From the NCBI GenBank assembly GCA_903970305.1, contig CAJCID010000051.1, positions 1-34,736 of the forward strand: a DNA stretch of 34,736 nucleotides, in the 5' to 3' direction. Below are positions 17,712-25,737 of this stretch, one piece after another; the first letter of the stretch is position 1, and each line of letters opens with the position of its first letter. The notes under the pieces are model-generated. The model was not told the DNA's origin. It did not search any database and saw only the letters and a list, made by a program, of their open reading frames with translations. This DNA is from Rhodospirillales bacterium (GTDB lineage: Bacteria; Pseudomonadota; Gammaproteobacteria; Burkholderiales; Burkholderiaceae_D). The translations under genes and the position numbers were made by a program.

Positions 17712-20054
17712 TTAAGCCCTGGGGGTGGAACCGGAGGGGGAGGCGATGCCGAGCGCGAGTTCACCCGCCGCGCCGCGCGCCCGGCCTGGAGGCGGCAGCG
17801 CGCTTGCGCGCTCGCGCGCCCGAAAGCCGCGCCACGCCGGGACGATCGAGAGCATCAGAAGAGCGCCCATGAGCCAAAGAGGCCAGAAGATCGGCTTATT
17901 CCACTGCTCGAGTTCGACTAAGCGCCGCTTGGGATCGATGCGGCGGTACTCCATCTTGTCACCCACGATCTGGGTCGCCTTGGCGTTGCTCATCCAGTCA
18001 TGCGTCACCACGGCAGAATACGGGTTGTAGCCCCACAACCAAGGCGAGTCTTCCTGCGCGATCTTCACCATCCGGTCGATCAAGGCCTGTTTTTCAGGGC
18101 CGTCGTCCAGATACTTCATCTTCTCGAACAGCCGATCGAATTCGTCATTCTGGTAGTTGGCGGCGTTCTCACCGTTCCCATGGGTGAGCGCCTTCGAATT
18201 GGGCCCATAAAGCAGGAACAAGAAATTCTCGGCATCCGGATAATCGGCGTTCCATCCCCACCAGAAGATCTGTTCCGAGCCGCGATTCATCTTGTCTTGG
18301 AACCGGTTGTAGTCCGTAGCCCGAATCTCCAACTGCACGCCGATGCTGGCGAACTGCTTGACCACCCACTCGATCTCGGCCCGATACTCAGGCGTCGGAA
18401 TGCGCTGGTAGTCGTAATTCAGAACCAGGGGCTCACCCGTCTTCTCGTTGCGACCGCCAGGATAGCCGGCTTCGGCAAGGAGCTTTCTCGCTTCGTCCAG
18501 TGATCGGCGTTCGGCTCGACCGTCCTTCCATTCATAGGCGATCGGGTTCATGCCCTCCAAGGCGCTGCGAAAGCCGAAGACGCCCGGTGGGACGGGTCCC
18601 ATTGCAGCCGGTCCGGCCTTGCCCTGGGTCTCGAAAATGTCGGAGTATTCTTCCCACCTGACCGCGATCTCCAGCGCCTGGCGCAGCTTCCGATGGCGTA
18701 TCTGCTCAAGCGGCGTCGCGCCCTTGCCCACCACCGGGTCGAGCCAGTTAAAGCCGATATACCAGCATTGGGGTTCGATCCCTCGCGAGAAGGAAATGCC
18801 CTTGTCCTGAAACTCGCGCGCCTTGGCCACAGAGTCGCGGGCTTCGGAGCCCAGGCGGACCCCCCAATCGGGATGGATCTCGTCGGGCTCGTCGTAGAAA
18901 CCCTGGACGAATTTGTTCTCGGCAGGGATGCGTTCCTTCTCGATCGTGAAGACGACCTTGTCGACAAAGGGCATCATCTTGCCGCAGTCGGCCAAAAGCC
19001 CCGCGGCGCGATCAGCGGGCTCTCCCTCACAGGGATAAGGCTCGCCGCGAAAATTCGGGTTACGCACCATGACGTGTCGCCGGTTCTCCTCGTACTCGGT
19101 CATCATGAAAGGGCCGGTCCCTGCGGGCCAGTAATTGAGCGAGAAGTTGCGCTCGGCCATGCCCGGTTGGGCGTAGAAGGCCTCGGCCTCCCAGGGTATC
19201 GGCGAGAAGAAGCTCATCGCGAGCCAATACTTGAACTGCGGATACTTGCCGTGAAGACGGATGCGTAGCGTATGGGCGTCTAATGCCTGCGCACCGGGCA
19301 GGGGAAACTTGCGCAAGTCCAAGAAGGGCAAGTCGGTCGTGGTGGCGGTCAAGCCGTGGCGCAGGCGGTCGTCTTCCTCGCGAAGCGTTGCGGCCAGCTC
19401 CTTCAGACCGATGATGTACTGCCCCATCACCGAAAATGTCGGGGATTTGACCCGTGGCGTCGCGATGCGCTTGATCGCATAGACGAAGTCGTCGGCGATG
19501 AGCTCTCGGGTTCCCGTGGCGTCGAAGTCGGTGATCTGAAATTTTCCCTTGAGGTCGGCCGGTTTCAGGTTGTGGTAGAGCAGTTGGCCCAAGGCATTGC
19601 GAGCGAAAGCAGGATGCGGAGCATAGAGAATCCCGGGTCGGATCTTGATGTCGTAGACGCTCTCGGCGACGAGCTCACCCGGGACATCGGCGGGTAGTTC
19701 CTTGCCGTTACGGTCGTAGTAACGGGGCGCGACAACGCTCTCGGCGGCCCGCCCCTCCAGCGCATAGGGCCGTTTCAAATAGTTGTAGCGATAGGGGGCT
19801 TCGTAGACCGAATAGGTGAAGGGCGTCTCGTTGGTGCTATACGAGCTCGTCGGATCGAAGTATTTGGGCGAGGACTCGTCGAACGAGGTAAACAACGTGT
19901 TCGAGCCCTCGGAGCCAGGTGGATTGGGGCTGCTTTCGATTCCACAGCCGGCCAGCCACAGCACGGCGCCGACGAGGAGCCCGGCGCCCCCCCGAAGCCG
20001 CCAGGTGCCGCGCTTTGATCTTCCTGTGCGGCCCCGCCATTGCAACAGGCTCAT
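17712..20054 (-). CDS. Peptide-binding lipoprotein with an extra C-terminal membrane helix
   Basis: This 780-aa family-5 solute-binding protein (SBP_bac_5) of a peptide importer is larger than DppA/OppA (about 540 aa). A basic, hydrophobic leader ends in the lipobox WLAGC (Cys37), so it should be a lipoprotein. The binding domain occupies most of the chain, with typical segments such as NYDYQRIPTPEYRAEIEWV and WWGWNADYPD. Near the C-terminus, FWPLWLMGALLMLSIV (about 722-740) is a predicted transmembrane helix, followed by a basic tail (RGFRARER) that would lie in the cytoplasm. I chose ATG 20054 because GGAAAGAG lies 6 nt upstream; starts at 20099 or GTG 20135 are in frame but lack a good ribosome-binding site. 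It is the first gene of a four-gene operon with the two permeases and the double ATPase. The substrate is unproven. Confidence 0.87.
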   Translation of the reverse strand: MSLLQWRGRTGRSKRGTWRLRGGAGLLVGAVLWLAGCGIESSPNPPGSEGSNTLFTSFDESSPKYFDPTSSYSTNETPFTYSVYEAPYRYNYLKRPYALEGRAAESVVAPRYYDRNGKELPADVPGELVAESVYDIKIRPGILYAPHPAFARNALGQLLYHNLKPADLKGKFQITDFDATGTRELIADDFVYAIKRIATPRVKSPTFSVMGQYIIGLKELAATLREEDDRLRHGLTATTTDLPFLDLRKFPLPGAQALDAHTLRIRLHGKYPQFKYWLAMSFFSPIPWEAEAFYAQPGMAERNFSLNYWPAGTGPFMMTEYEENRRHVMVRNPNFRGEPYPCEGEPADRAAGLLADCGKMMPFVDKVVFTIEKERIPAENKFVQGFYDEPDEIHPDWGVRLGSEARDSVAKAREFQDKGISFSRGIEPQCWYIGFNWLDPVVGKGATPLEQIRHRKLRQALEIAVRWEEYSDIFETQGKAGPAAMGPVPPGVFGFRSALEGMNPIAYEWKDGRAERRSLDEARKLLAEAGYPGGRNEKTGEPLVLNYDYQRIPTPEYRAEIEWVVKQFASIGVQLEIRATDYNRFQDKMNRGSEQIFWWGWNADYPDAENFLFLLYGPNSKALTHGNGENAANYQNDEFDRLFEKMKYLDDGPEKQALIDRMVKIAQEDSPWLWGYNPYSAVVTHDWMSNAKATQIVGDKMEYRRIDPKRRLVELEQWNKPIFWPLWLMGALLMLSIVPAWRGFRARERASALPPPGRARGAAGELALGIASPSGSTPRA

Positions 20055-20141
20055 GACTGCTCTTTCCGGGCGCAATGCTGCCCCACTTCTGAATCCCATA
20101 ACACGCGGCGACGCGTTTTCTCCGCTCCTCGCCACAGCACG

Positions 20142-20171
20142 AAAAAAAGGCGCGGCCGGTCAGGTCGCGCC
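20142..20171 (-). terminator. Terminator-like hairpin in the leader of the peptide importer operon
   Basis: GGCGCG (20149-20154) and CGCGCC (20166-20171) form a 6-bp GC stem, with seven A residues at 20142-20148. Read on the minus strand this is a GC hairpin followed by seven T residues, as in an intrinsic terminator. No minus-strand gene lies immediately upstream, and the importer gene starts about 90 nt downstream, so it would act within the leader as an attenuator or as the end of a very short RNA. I found no leader peptide with its own stop codon. Confidence 0.55.
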
Positions 20172-20194
20172 CCTTTGTTGCACGTTCTCGATGC

Positions 20195-20224
20195 ATTATG
20201 CATTGGATCATCCGAATTCTGCAA
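20195..20224 (-). promoter_or_regulatory. Possible promoter of the peptide importer operon
   Basis: On the minus strand TTGCAG (20219-20224) and CATAAT (20195-20200) are separated by 18 nt, predicting a start near 20188. The -10 box matches five of six consensus bases; the -35 box is poor. The motif overlaps the near-palindrome ATGCATTATGCAT at 20191-20203. Confidence 0.3.
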
Positions 20225-20267
20225 AGCGAAACTGGCGCGGCCTGCGGCGGCGCGGCAAGGGCTGGTC

Positions 20268-20273
20268 TATACT
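20268..20273 (+). promoter_or_regulatory. Predicted -10 box of fabI
   Basis: TATACT at 20268-20273 is a good -10 element, with no recognisable -35 at 16-18 nt upstream. The transcript would start near 20280 and have a leader of about 110 nt. Confidence 0.45.
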
Positions 20274-20275
20274 GC

Positions 20276-20320
20276 GCCCTCGCGGCACTGCGGCCCCGAT
20301 GGCCACCGCAGCGCGAGGGC
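20276..20320 (+). repeat. Long GC-rich palindrome at the fabI transcript start
   Basis: GCCCTCGCG (20276-20284) pairs perfectly with CGCGAGGGC (20312-20320). Inside it, after a 3-nt bulge, CTGCGG (20288-20293) pairs with CCGCAG (20306-20311) around a 12-nt loop. That is 15 perfect pairs in 45 nt, directly after the -10 box. It could be an operator, a 5-prime protective hairpin or a leader structure for fabI. Confidence 0.6.
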
Positions 20321-20390
20321 CCATTGCCCGGTTCCATCGGCGCGCCCGAGAAGACGATCTGACGAAGGAGTTTGACTAAGGAGTAATCCC

Positions 20391-21197
20391 ATGGGCTTTC
20401 TTGCCGGAAAGAGGATCCTGATCACCGGGGTGCTGTCGAACCGATCCATCGCCTATGGCATCGCGCGGGCCTGTCACCGCGAAGGGGCGGAGCTCGCCTT
20501 CACCTTCCAGGGGGAACGCTTTCGCGAGCGCATCCAGGGTTTCGCGGCCGAGTTCGACAGCACCTTGGTGTACCCGTGCGATGTGGCAAGCGACGCCGAG
20601 ATTGCCGCCGTGTTCGGCGAACTGGGCGCCCACTGGACGCGCTTGGATGGTCTCGTGCACGCCATCGGCTACGCTCCGCGCGAGGCGATCTCGGGCGACT
20701 TCCTCGAGGGGATCTCGCGCGAGGCCTTCCAGATCGCCCACGATATCTCGTCCTACAGTTTCGCTGCACTGGCCAAGGCAGCATTGCCAATGCTCGGGTC
20801 GGGCAGCTCGCTTCTGACTCTGACCTATCTGGGTGCCGAACGGGTTCTGCCGAACTACAACACGATGGGTCTGGCCAAGGCTTCGCTCGAATCGTGCGTA
20901 CGCTACATGGCCGAGAGCCTCGGGCCCAAGGGAATCCGGGTCAATGGCTTGTCGGCCGGACCGATCAAGACCCTCGCCGCATCCGGCATCAAGAGCTTCG
21001 GCAAGGTCCTCGAGTTTGTCGCGGCGAGCGCGCCATTGCGGCGCAACGTGACGATCGACGATGTGGGCAACGTGGCCGCATTTCTCTTGTCCGATCTCGC
21101 TGCTGGAGTCACGGCGGAGATCACCTACGTCGACGCCGGCTTTAATGCCCTCGTCGGCGGAATGTCTGCCGCCGCGGCCAACGCGCCGACCGACTGA
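20391..21197 (+). CDS. fabI: Enoyl-[acyl-carrier-protein] reductase (NADH)
   Basis: This 268-aa cytoplasmic enzyme carries out the last reduction of each fatty-acid elongation cycle (trans-2-enoyl-ACP to acyl-ACP). The N-terminal Rossmann motif [13 protein letters not shown] binds NADH. Catalytic Tyr146, Tyr156 and Lys163 fall at the same numbers as in E. coli FabI ([15 protein letters not shown]). Gly93 in AIGYAP, the position whose change gives triclosan resistance in E. coli, is the sensitive-type residue. AAGGAG lies 7 nt before the ATG. It diverges from the peptide importer and converges with ilvA, with only 30 bp between the stops and no clear terminator there. Confidence 0.96.
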   Translation: MGFLAGKRILITGVLSNRSIAYGIARACHREGAELAFTFQGERFRERIQGFAAEFDSTLVYPCDVASDAEIAAVFGELGAHWTRLDGLVHAIGYAPREAISGDFLEGISREAFQIAHDISSYSFAALAKAALPMLGSGSSLLTLTYLGAERVLPNYNTMGLAKASLESCVRYMAESLGPKGIRVNGLSAGPIKTLAASGIKSFGKVLEFVAASAPLRRNVTIDDVGNVAAFLLSDLAAGVTAEITYVDAGFNALVGGMSAAAANAPTD

Positions 21198-21227
21198 CAG
21201 CGCGCGGCGCCGCACCGAGCGGCCGGC

Positions 21228-22439
21228 CTAGACGCGGCTGGCGCGAAAACCGGCCGCATTGATGTCTTCGAGCACCGCGACGATGTGCTCGGGGCCGCGG
21301 GTCTGCAAGACGAAGTCGACCTCGACGCTTTGCACGGGCAGGGTCGTGAACGCGCGTTGGTGGTGGACCTCCTCGATATTCGCATTGGCCTGGGCCAAAA
21401 GCGCCGTGACCTTGGCCAAGGCGCCCGGTAGATCGCGCAGATCGACCCGGATCCGAGCGAGCCGGCCGGCACGGACCATGCCGCGCTCGATGATGTCGGC
21501 AAGCGTCAACGGATCGATGTTGCCCCCGCATAAGACCAGTCCGATGCGCTTTCCTAGAAAGCGCGTGTCGCCCTCCAGGCGGGCTCTGAGAAGCGCAGCC
21601 AGGCCCGCGGCACCCGCACCCTCGACAACGGTCTTCTCGATCTCGAGCAAGAGCACGATCGCGTGCTCAATGTCGCTTTCGCTGACCAATTGCATGTCGT
21701 CGACCTTCTCCATAAGGATCGCCGAGGTCAGGCTGCCAGGAACCTGCACGGCAATGCCTTCGGCGATCGAACTTGTGCTGCTGGCCAGATCCATTCCCTT
21801 GAACCGCGCGTACATCGCCGGAAAGCGCTCGGTCTGCACACCGATGATCTCGATGGCCGGCGCGAGCGCCTTGACGGCCGTTGCGATCCCCGAGATGAGC
21901 CCGCCGCCGCCCACGGCAATAACCAGCATGTCGAGGTCGGGCTCGGCGGCCAACATCTCCAAAGCAAGCGTACCCTGCCCCGCGATGACCGCTTCATCAT
22001 CATAGGGATGGATCATCGTTAGCCCACGCGAGCGCGAGAGCGCAATTCCATGCTCCTTCGCCTCGTCAAAGGTCTCGCCGAAGAGGACCACCTCGGCTGC
22101 GAAACGGCGCGTGTTTTCCACCTTCACTGTGGGCGTGAAGCGCGGCATGACAATCAAGGCCGGAATCCCCAGGCGCTGTGCATGATAGGCCACGCCCTGC
22201 GCATGGTTGCCCGCCGAGACCGCGATGACGCCGGCTTGACTCTCTTTGGCGTCAAGCTGCGCCAGCCGGTTCAAAGCGCCGCGCTCTTTGAACGATGCCG
22301 TGAACTGAAGGTTCTCGAATTTCAGGAATACCTCTGACCCAACCATGGCCGAGAGGGTGCGCGAATGCACGAATGGCGTATTGAGAATATGTCCCTTAAG
22401 GCGCGCCTGGGCTTCTTGGATCTGCTGCAGATCGACCAC
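21228..22439 (-). CDS. ilvA: Threonine ammonia-lyase (threonine dehydratase) with one ACT domain
   Basis: This 403-aa PLP enzyme should deaminate L-threonine (and L-serine) to 2-oxobutanoate, the first step towards isoleucine. The PLP lysine is Lys51 in TASFKERGAL; SAGNHAQG (75-82) and the glycine-rich phosphate loop VGGGGLISG (about 176-184) are all present. A C-terminal ACT-type domain (about 325-403, from RIRVDLRDLPGAL) suggests allosteric control by an amino acid. The length fits the short form (TdcB plus ACT) rather than the 510-aa E. coli IlvA with two regulatory domains, so biosynthetic or catabolic use cannot be decided. The start codon is GTG with GGGAAAG upstream. The gene diverges from the LolD-like operon across 95 bp. 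Confidence 0.92.
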   Translation of the reverse strand: MVDLQQIQEAQARLKGHILNTPFVHSRTLSAMVGSEVFLKFENLQFTASFKERGALNRLAQLDAKESQAGVIAVSAGNHAQGVAYHAQRLGIPALIVMPRFTPTVKVENTRRFAAEVVLFGETFDEAKEHGIALSRSRGLTMIHPYDDEAVIAGQGTLALEMLAAEPDLDMLVIAVGGGGLISGIATAVKALAPAIEIIGVQTERFPAMYARFKGMDLASSTSSIAEGIAVQVPGSLTSAILMEKVDDMQLVSESDIEHAIVLLLEIEKTVVEGAGAAGLAALLRARLEGDTRFLGKRIGLVLCGGNIDPLTLADIIERGMVRAGRLARIRVDLRDLPGALAKVTALLAQANANIEEVHHQRAFTTLPVQSVEVDFVLQTRGPEHIVAVLEDINAAGFRASRV

Positions 22440-22522
22440 GGTCTTTCCCTTTCTCGGACGGCGTCCATTCTATGCGATACCCGGTCCCCCGAGCAGGTCC
22501 GGTCCGACCTGCCCCGGGGCCG

Positions 22523-22528
22523 TACAAT
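22523..22528 (+). promoter_or_regulatory. Predicted -10 box placing the transcript start on the ATG
   Basis: TACAAT at 22523-22528 is five-sixths consensus and lies only 6 nt before the ATG at 22535. No Shine-Dalgarno sequence lies between them. This geometry predicts a leaderless mRNA for the LolD-like operon. The -35 region is poor. Confidence 0.4.
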
Positions 22529-22534
22529 CCACAG

Positions 22535-23194
22535 ATGCTAAAGCTCGTCGCGTTGACCAAGTCCGTACCCGGCGGACGCACTCTGTTCCATGATCTCGAT
22601 CTCACGCTCGAAGCCGGGCACGTCATCGCTATCATGGGGGAATCCGGAGTCGGCAAATCGACTCTGCTCAATCTGGTGGCAGGACTGGACACCGCTGATT
22701 CGGGTGCGGTGCTCTTTGAAGGCGCCGATCTCGGGACGCTAGACGACGACGCCCGCACGGCGTTGCGCCGTGATCATCTGGGCTTCGTATTCCAGGCGTT
22801 CCTCGTGCTGCCGCATCTGACCGTCGTGCAAAACGTCGCCTTGCCGCTGGTGCTCAAGCGCACCCCTGGCGAAGTCGCGCTGCAGGCGGCGTTGAGGTCA
22901 TTGGAGGACGTCGGCTTGGAGGGGCGCGGCGACGACTTCCCGCGCCAGCTTTCCGGCGGAGAACTGCAACGCGTGGCCATCGCGCGCGCGCTCATCCACC
23001 GACCCAAGCTCCTGCTTGCCGACGAGCCGACGGGCAACCTCGATCCGGAGACCGCAGCACGCATCCTCGAGGTGTTCTCGCGACAGGTGCGCCAGCAAGG
23101 CGCAAGCGTGATCCTTGTCACCCACTCCGAGGTCGCAGCCGCGATTGCTGAGCGGACCTACCGATTGACCCCGGGCGGACTCGTGTGCCTATGA
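22535..23194 (+). CDS. LolD/YbbA-like ABC transporter ATPase
   Basis: This 219-aa ATPase belongs to the MacB/LolD branch that powers FtsX-type permeases acting on lipoproteins, peptides or outer-membrane lipids. Walker A is GESGVGKS (35-42); the Q-loop [18 protein letters not shown] is typical of this branch; then come [15 protein letters not shown] and [16 protein letters not shown] 22535 matches the family start; the frame is open further upstream but without family resemblance. The stop overlaps the permease start as ATGA, so the two should be made together. It forms an operon with the permease and the AttH-like protein. Confidence 0.92.
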   Translation: MLKLVALTKSVPGGRTLFHDLDLTLEAGHVIAIMGESGVGKSTLLNLVAGLDTADSGAVLFEGADLGTLDDDARTALRRDHLGFVFQAFLVLPHLTVVQNVALPLVLKRTPGEVALQAALRSLEDVGLEGRGDDFPRQLSGGELQRVAIARALIHRPKLLLADEPTGNLDPETAARILEVFSRQVRQQGASVILVTHSEVAAAIAERTYRLTPGGLVCL

Positions 23195-25737
23195 ACTGGC
23201 TCTTGTTTCGCTGGGTCACTTGGGGCGAATGGCGATCCTACCCGGTCCGTATGGCTCTCTCGGTGCTCGCAGTCGCCGTCGGGGTGGCGTTGGGTTTCGC
23301 AGTCCATCTGGTCAACCGCGCTGCGCTGGGCGAGATGGCGAGCGCCTTGAACACTGTCGCGGGCAGCGCAGATCTGCAGATCGTCGCGGTCGCGCCCGGC
23401 GGGTTTCCCGAAGAGCTGTATGGCCGCCTCGCGCTTCGAGAAGGGGTCGCCGTGGCAAGCCCGGTCGTTGAGCGGTCGGTCGCGCTGGCGGGGGTCGCCG
23501 CAACCCTCGACATCGTGGGTATCGATGTGCTCAAGGCGCGCTCGGTCACCCCGGCGCTGCTGCCTGGGGCCGGGGGGCCCGAAGGCCTGTTCGGTCTGTT
23601 CGATTCACAGAGCATCTTCCTGTCGCGCGCGGCGCAAGAGACCTTGCACATCGCCAAGGGTGGGCAGATCACCCTGCTCGAGGGTGGGCGCGAGCTGAGA
23701 CTCACTGTCGCAGGCCCTGTTCCCCTCGCCCCGGCGGGCCAGCAGATGGGCGTCATGGACATCGGCGCCGCCCAGTGGCGCTTGGGTATGCTCGGGCAGC
23801 TCTCGCGCATCGACCTGAAGTTGAGCCCGGGGGTTGCCCCAGACGCGTTTTGCGCGCAGCTCGCGGCTGAGCTTCCCGAAGGAGTCCGGATCCAGACGCC
23901 AGGCGATCGCGACCAGAGGACCGACAGCTTGTCCAGGGCCTACCGGGTCAATCTCGACATGCTGGCCCTCATGGCCCTTTTCACCGGGGCATTCCTGGTC
24001 TACTCGACCCAGTCCCTGTCGGTTGCAAGACGCGCCTCCCAAGGGGCCCTCTTGCGTGTGCTCGGTGTCACGCCGCGATCCCTCATGAGTCAGGTCCTCA
24101 CAGAAGGAGCTCTCTTGGGCGCGATTGGCAGCTTCTTCGGACTTGCAGCGGGGCTCCTTCTGGCCAGTCTCGCTTTGCGCTGGCTGGGCGGCGATCTGGG
24201 CGGCGGGTATTTCGCGGGCCTGCATCCAAGACTGGTCTTCGCCCCGGCGGCGGCGGTGGCGTTTTTCGTCCTGGGTATGGGCGCGGCACTCCTCGGCAGC
24301 TTCCTGCCCGCGCGTGCAGCGCGCGAAGTCCAGCCTGCCGTAGCCTTGAAGTCAGGCTCCGAGATCAGCGATCCGCGCCAGAGGCCAGCGGTTCGACTTG
24401 CGCTGGTTCTGCTCGTCGCGGGTGTCGTTTGCGCGACGTTGCCGGCTGTCGATGGCTTGGCCTTCTTCGGCTATCTGTCGATGGCCCTCTTGCTCTTCGG
24501 GGGTATTGCACTCATGCCCTGGCTTGCGCACGAGACCCTTGCCCCTCTCGCACGTCTGCCCGAAACCTTGCTGCCCTTACCGCTTGATCTCGCCTTGAAG
24601 CGACTCTGGGGCGCGCCGACCCAGGGCGCTGTCGCCCTCTGCGGCATCGTTGCGGCCACGAGCCTGATGGTCGCCATGGGGATCATGGTCACAAGCTTTC
24701 GTCAGTCGGTTGACACCTGGGTCGAGAAACTGCTGCCGGCTGAGCTCTATCTCCACGTGAACGGGCCGATCGACTCGGTCGGCCTCGATCGGCCCACCGA
24801 GGAGGAGCTTGCCGCATTGCCGGGAGTCCGATCGGTGGATTTCCTGCGCGTGGTGCCGCTGCAACTCTCCCCCGGCCGAGCTCCGGTGGTCCTGCTCGCC
24901 CGCAGCCTGCGCGCGGGCGCGCCCGTAGACACCCTCTGGCTCGTGGCCCAGACCGCGGTGCCGCCTTCGGCGTTGCCCGTATGGGTCTCTGAGGCGGTCG
25001 TCGATCTCTACGGGGCACGGCTTGGCGGTTCAATCACCTTGCCGATCAGCGACCGGGCCGGGGTGCCGCGTCCTGTGTCAGCCTTTGTCGCCGGCATCTG
25101 GAGAGACTACGCGCGCCAGTCCGGCTCGATCGTCATGCGCGATAGCGACTATACGGCGCTCACCGATGATCATCTGCGCAGCGATGCGGGCTTTCATGTC
25201 GACCCGGGAGTCGATCTCGCGGATCTCGAGGAACGCATCCGGTCCGAGCTTCCCGCCGTGGTCCGCTCGCACGCAGAGTTCGCCCGACCCCGGGATATCC
25301 GCGCCGTCTCTCTGAAGATCTTCGACCGCAGCTTCGCGGTCACCTACGTTCTCGAAGCGGTGGCGGTCGTCATCGGGCTCTTGGGCGTGGCCGCCACGTT
25401 CTCGGCCCAGACGGTCGCGCGCTCCCGCGAATTCGGCATGTTAAGACACGTGGGCGTCGCACGGCGCCAGATCGTGCAGATGCTCTCCTGGGAAGGTGGA
25501 CTTCTGGGGGTCATGGGAGTCGCGGCGGGCGTCGTGCTCGGCGTGGCCATGAGTCAGATTCTGATCCATGTCGTCAACCCGCAGTCCTTTCACTGGACCA
25601 TGGATACCCACATTCCCTGGCTGCTCTTGTGTGCGATCAGCGGCGCGCTGCTCGCGGCCTCGGCCGGCACGGCCGTCCTCGCGGGACGTGAAGCCCTGTC
25701 CGCAAGCGCGATTCTGGCCGTCCGGGAAGACTGGTGA
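23191..25737 (+). CDS. FtsX-family ABC permease, YbbP/AttFG-like
   Basis: This 848-aa inner-membrane permease contains two FtsX modules, as in the roughly 800-aa E. coli YbbP. An N-terminal helix (VLAVAVGVALGFAVHL) is followed by a large periplasmic MacB-type domain (about 45-240). The first FtsX module runs from about 250 to 400, with a four-helix central section near 405-510. A second periplasmic domain spans about 520-715 and the final FtsX module about 720-840. It does not carry catalytic motifs; movement is driven by the ATPase encoded just upstream. ATG 23191 overlaps the ATPase stop as ATGA; a GTG six bases earlier is also in frame. The stop overlaps the next gene as GTGA. In Agrobacterium the comparable permease is split into AttF and AttG. 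Confidence 0.9.
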   Translation: MNWLLFRWVTWGEWRSYPVRMALSVLAVAVGVALGFAVHLVNRAALGEMASALNTVAGSADLQIVAVAPGGFPEELYGRLALREGVAVASPVVERSVALAGVAATLDIVGIDVLKARSVTPALLPGAGGPEGLFGLFDSQSIFLSRAAQETLHIAKGGQITLLEGGRELRLTVAGPVPLAPAGQQMGVMDIGAAQWRLGMLGQLSRIDLKLSPGVAPDAFCAQLAAELPEGVRIQTPGDRDQRTDSLSRAYRVNLDMLALMALFTGAFLVYSTQSLSVARRASQGALLRVLGVTPRSLMSQVLTEGALLGAIGSFFGLAAGLLLASLALRWLGGDLGGGYFAGLHPRLVFAPAAAVAFFVLGMGAALLGSFLPARAAREVQPAVALKSGSEISDPRQRPAVRLALVLLVAGVVCATLPAVDGLAFFGYLSMALLLFGGIALMPWLAHETLAPLARLPETLLPLPLDLALKRLWGAPTQGAVALCGIVAATSLMVAMGIMVTSFRQSVDTWVEKLLPAELYLHVNGPIDSVGLDRPTEEELAALPGVRSVDFLRVVPLQLSPGRAPVVLLARSLRAGAPVDTLWLVAQTAVPPSALPVWVSEAVVDLYGARLGGSITLPISDRAGVPRPVSAFVAGIWRDYARQSGSIVMRDSDYTALTDDHLRSDAGFHVDPGVDLADLEERIRSELPAVVRSHAEFARPRDIRAVSLKIFDRSFAVTYVLEAVAVVIGLLGVAATFSAQTVARSREFGMLRHVGVARRQIVQMLSWEGGLLGVMGVAAGVVLGVAMSQILIHVVNPQSFHWTMDTHIPWLLLCAISGALLAASAGTAVLAGREALSASAILAVREDW

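Larger units (their letters stand above)
20055..20390. other. Divergent control region between the peptide importer operon and fabI
   Basis: This 336-bp region separates two divergent genes and contains no credible gene. It holds a predicted minus-strand promoter (20195-20224), a terminator-like hairpin inside the importer leader (20142-20171), a predicted plus-strand -10 box (20268-20273) and a long palindrome at the fabI transcript start (20276-20320). Each is listed separately. Confidence 0.65.
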
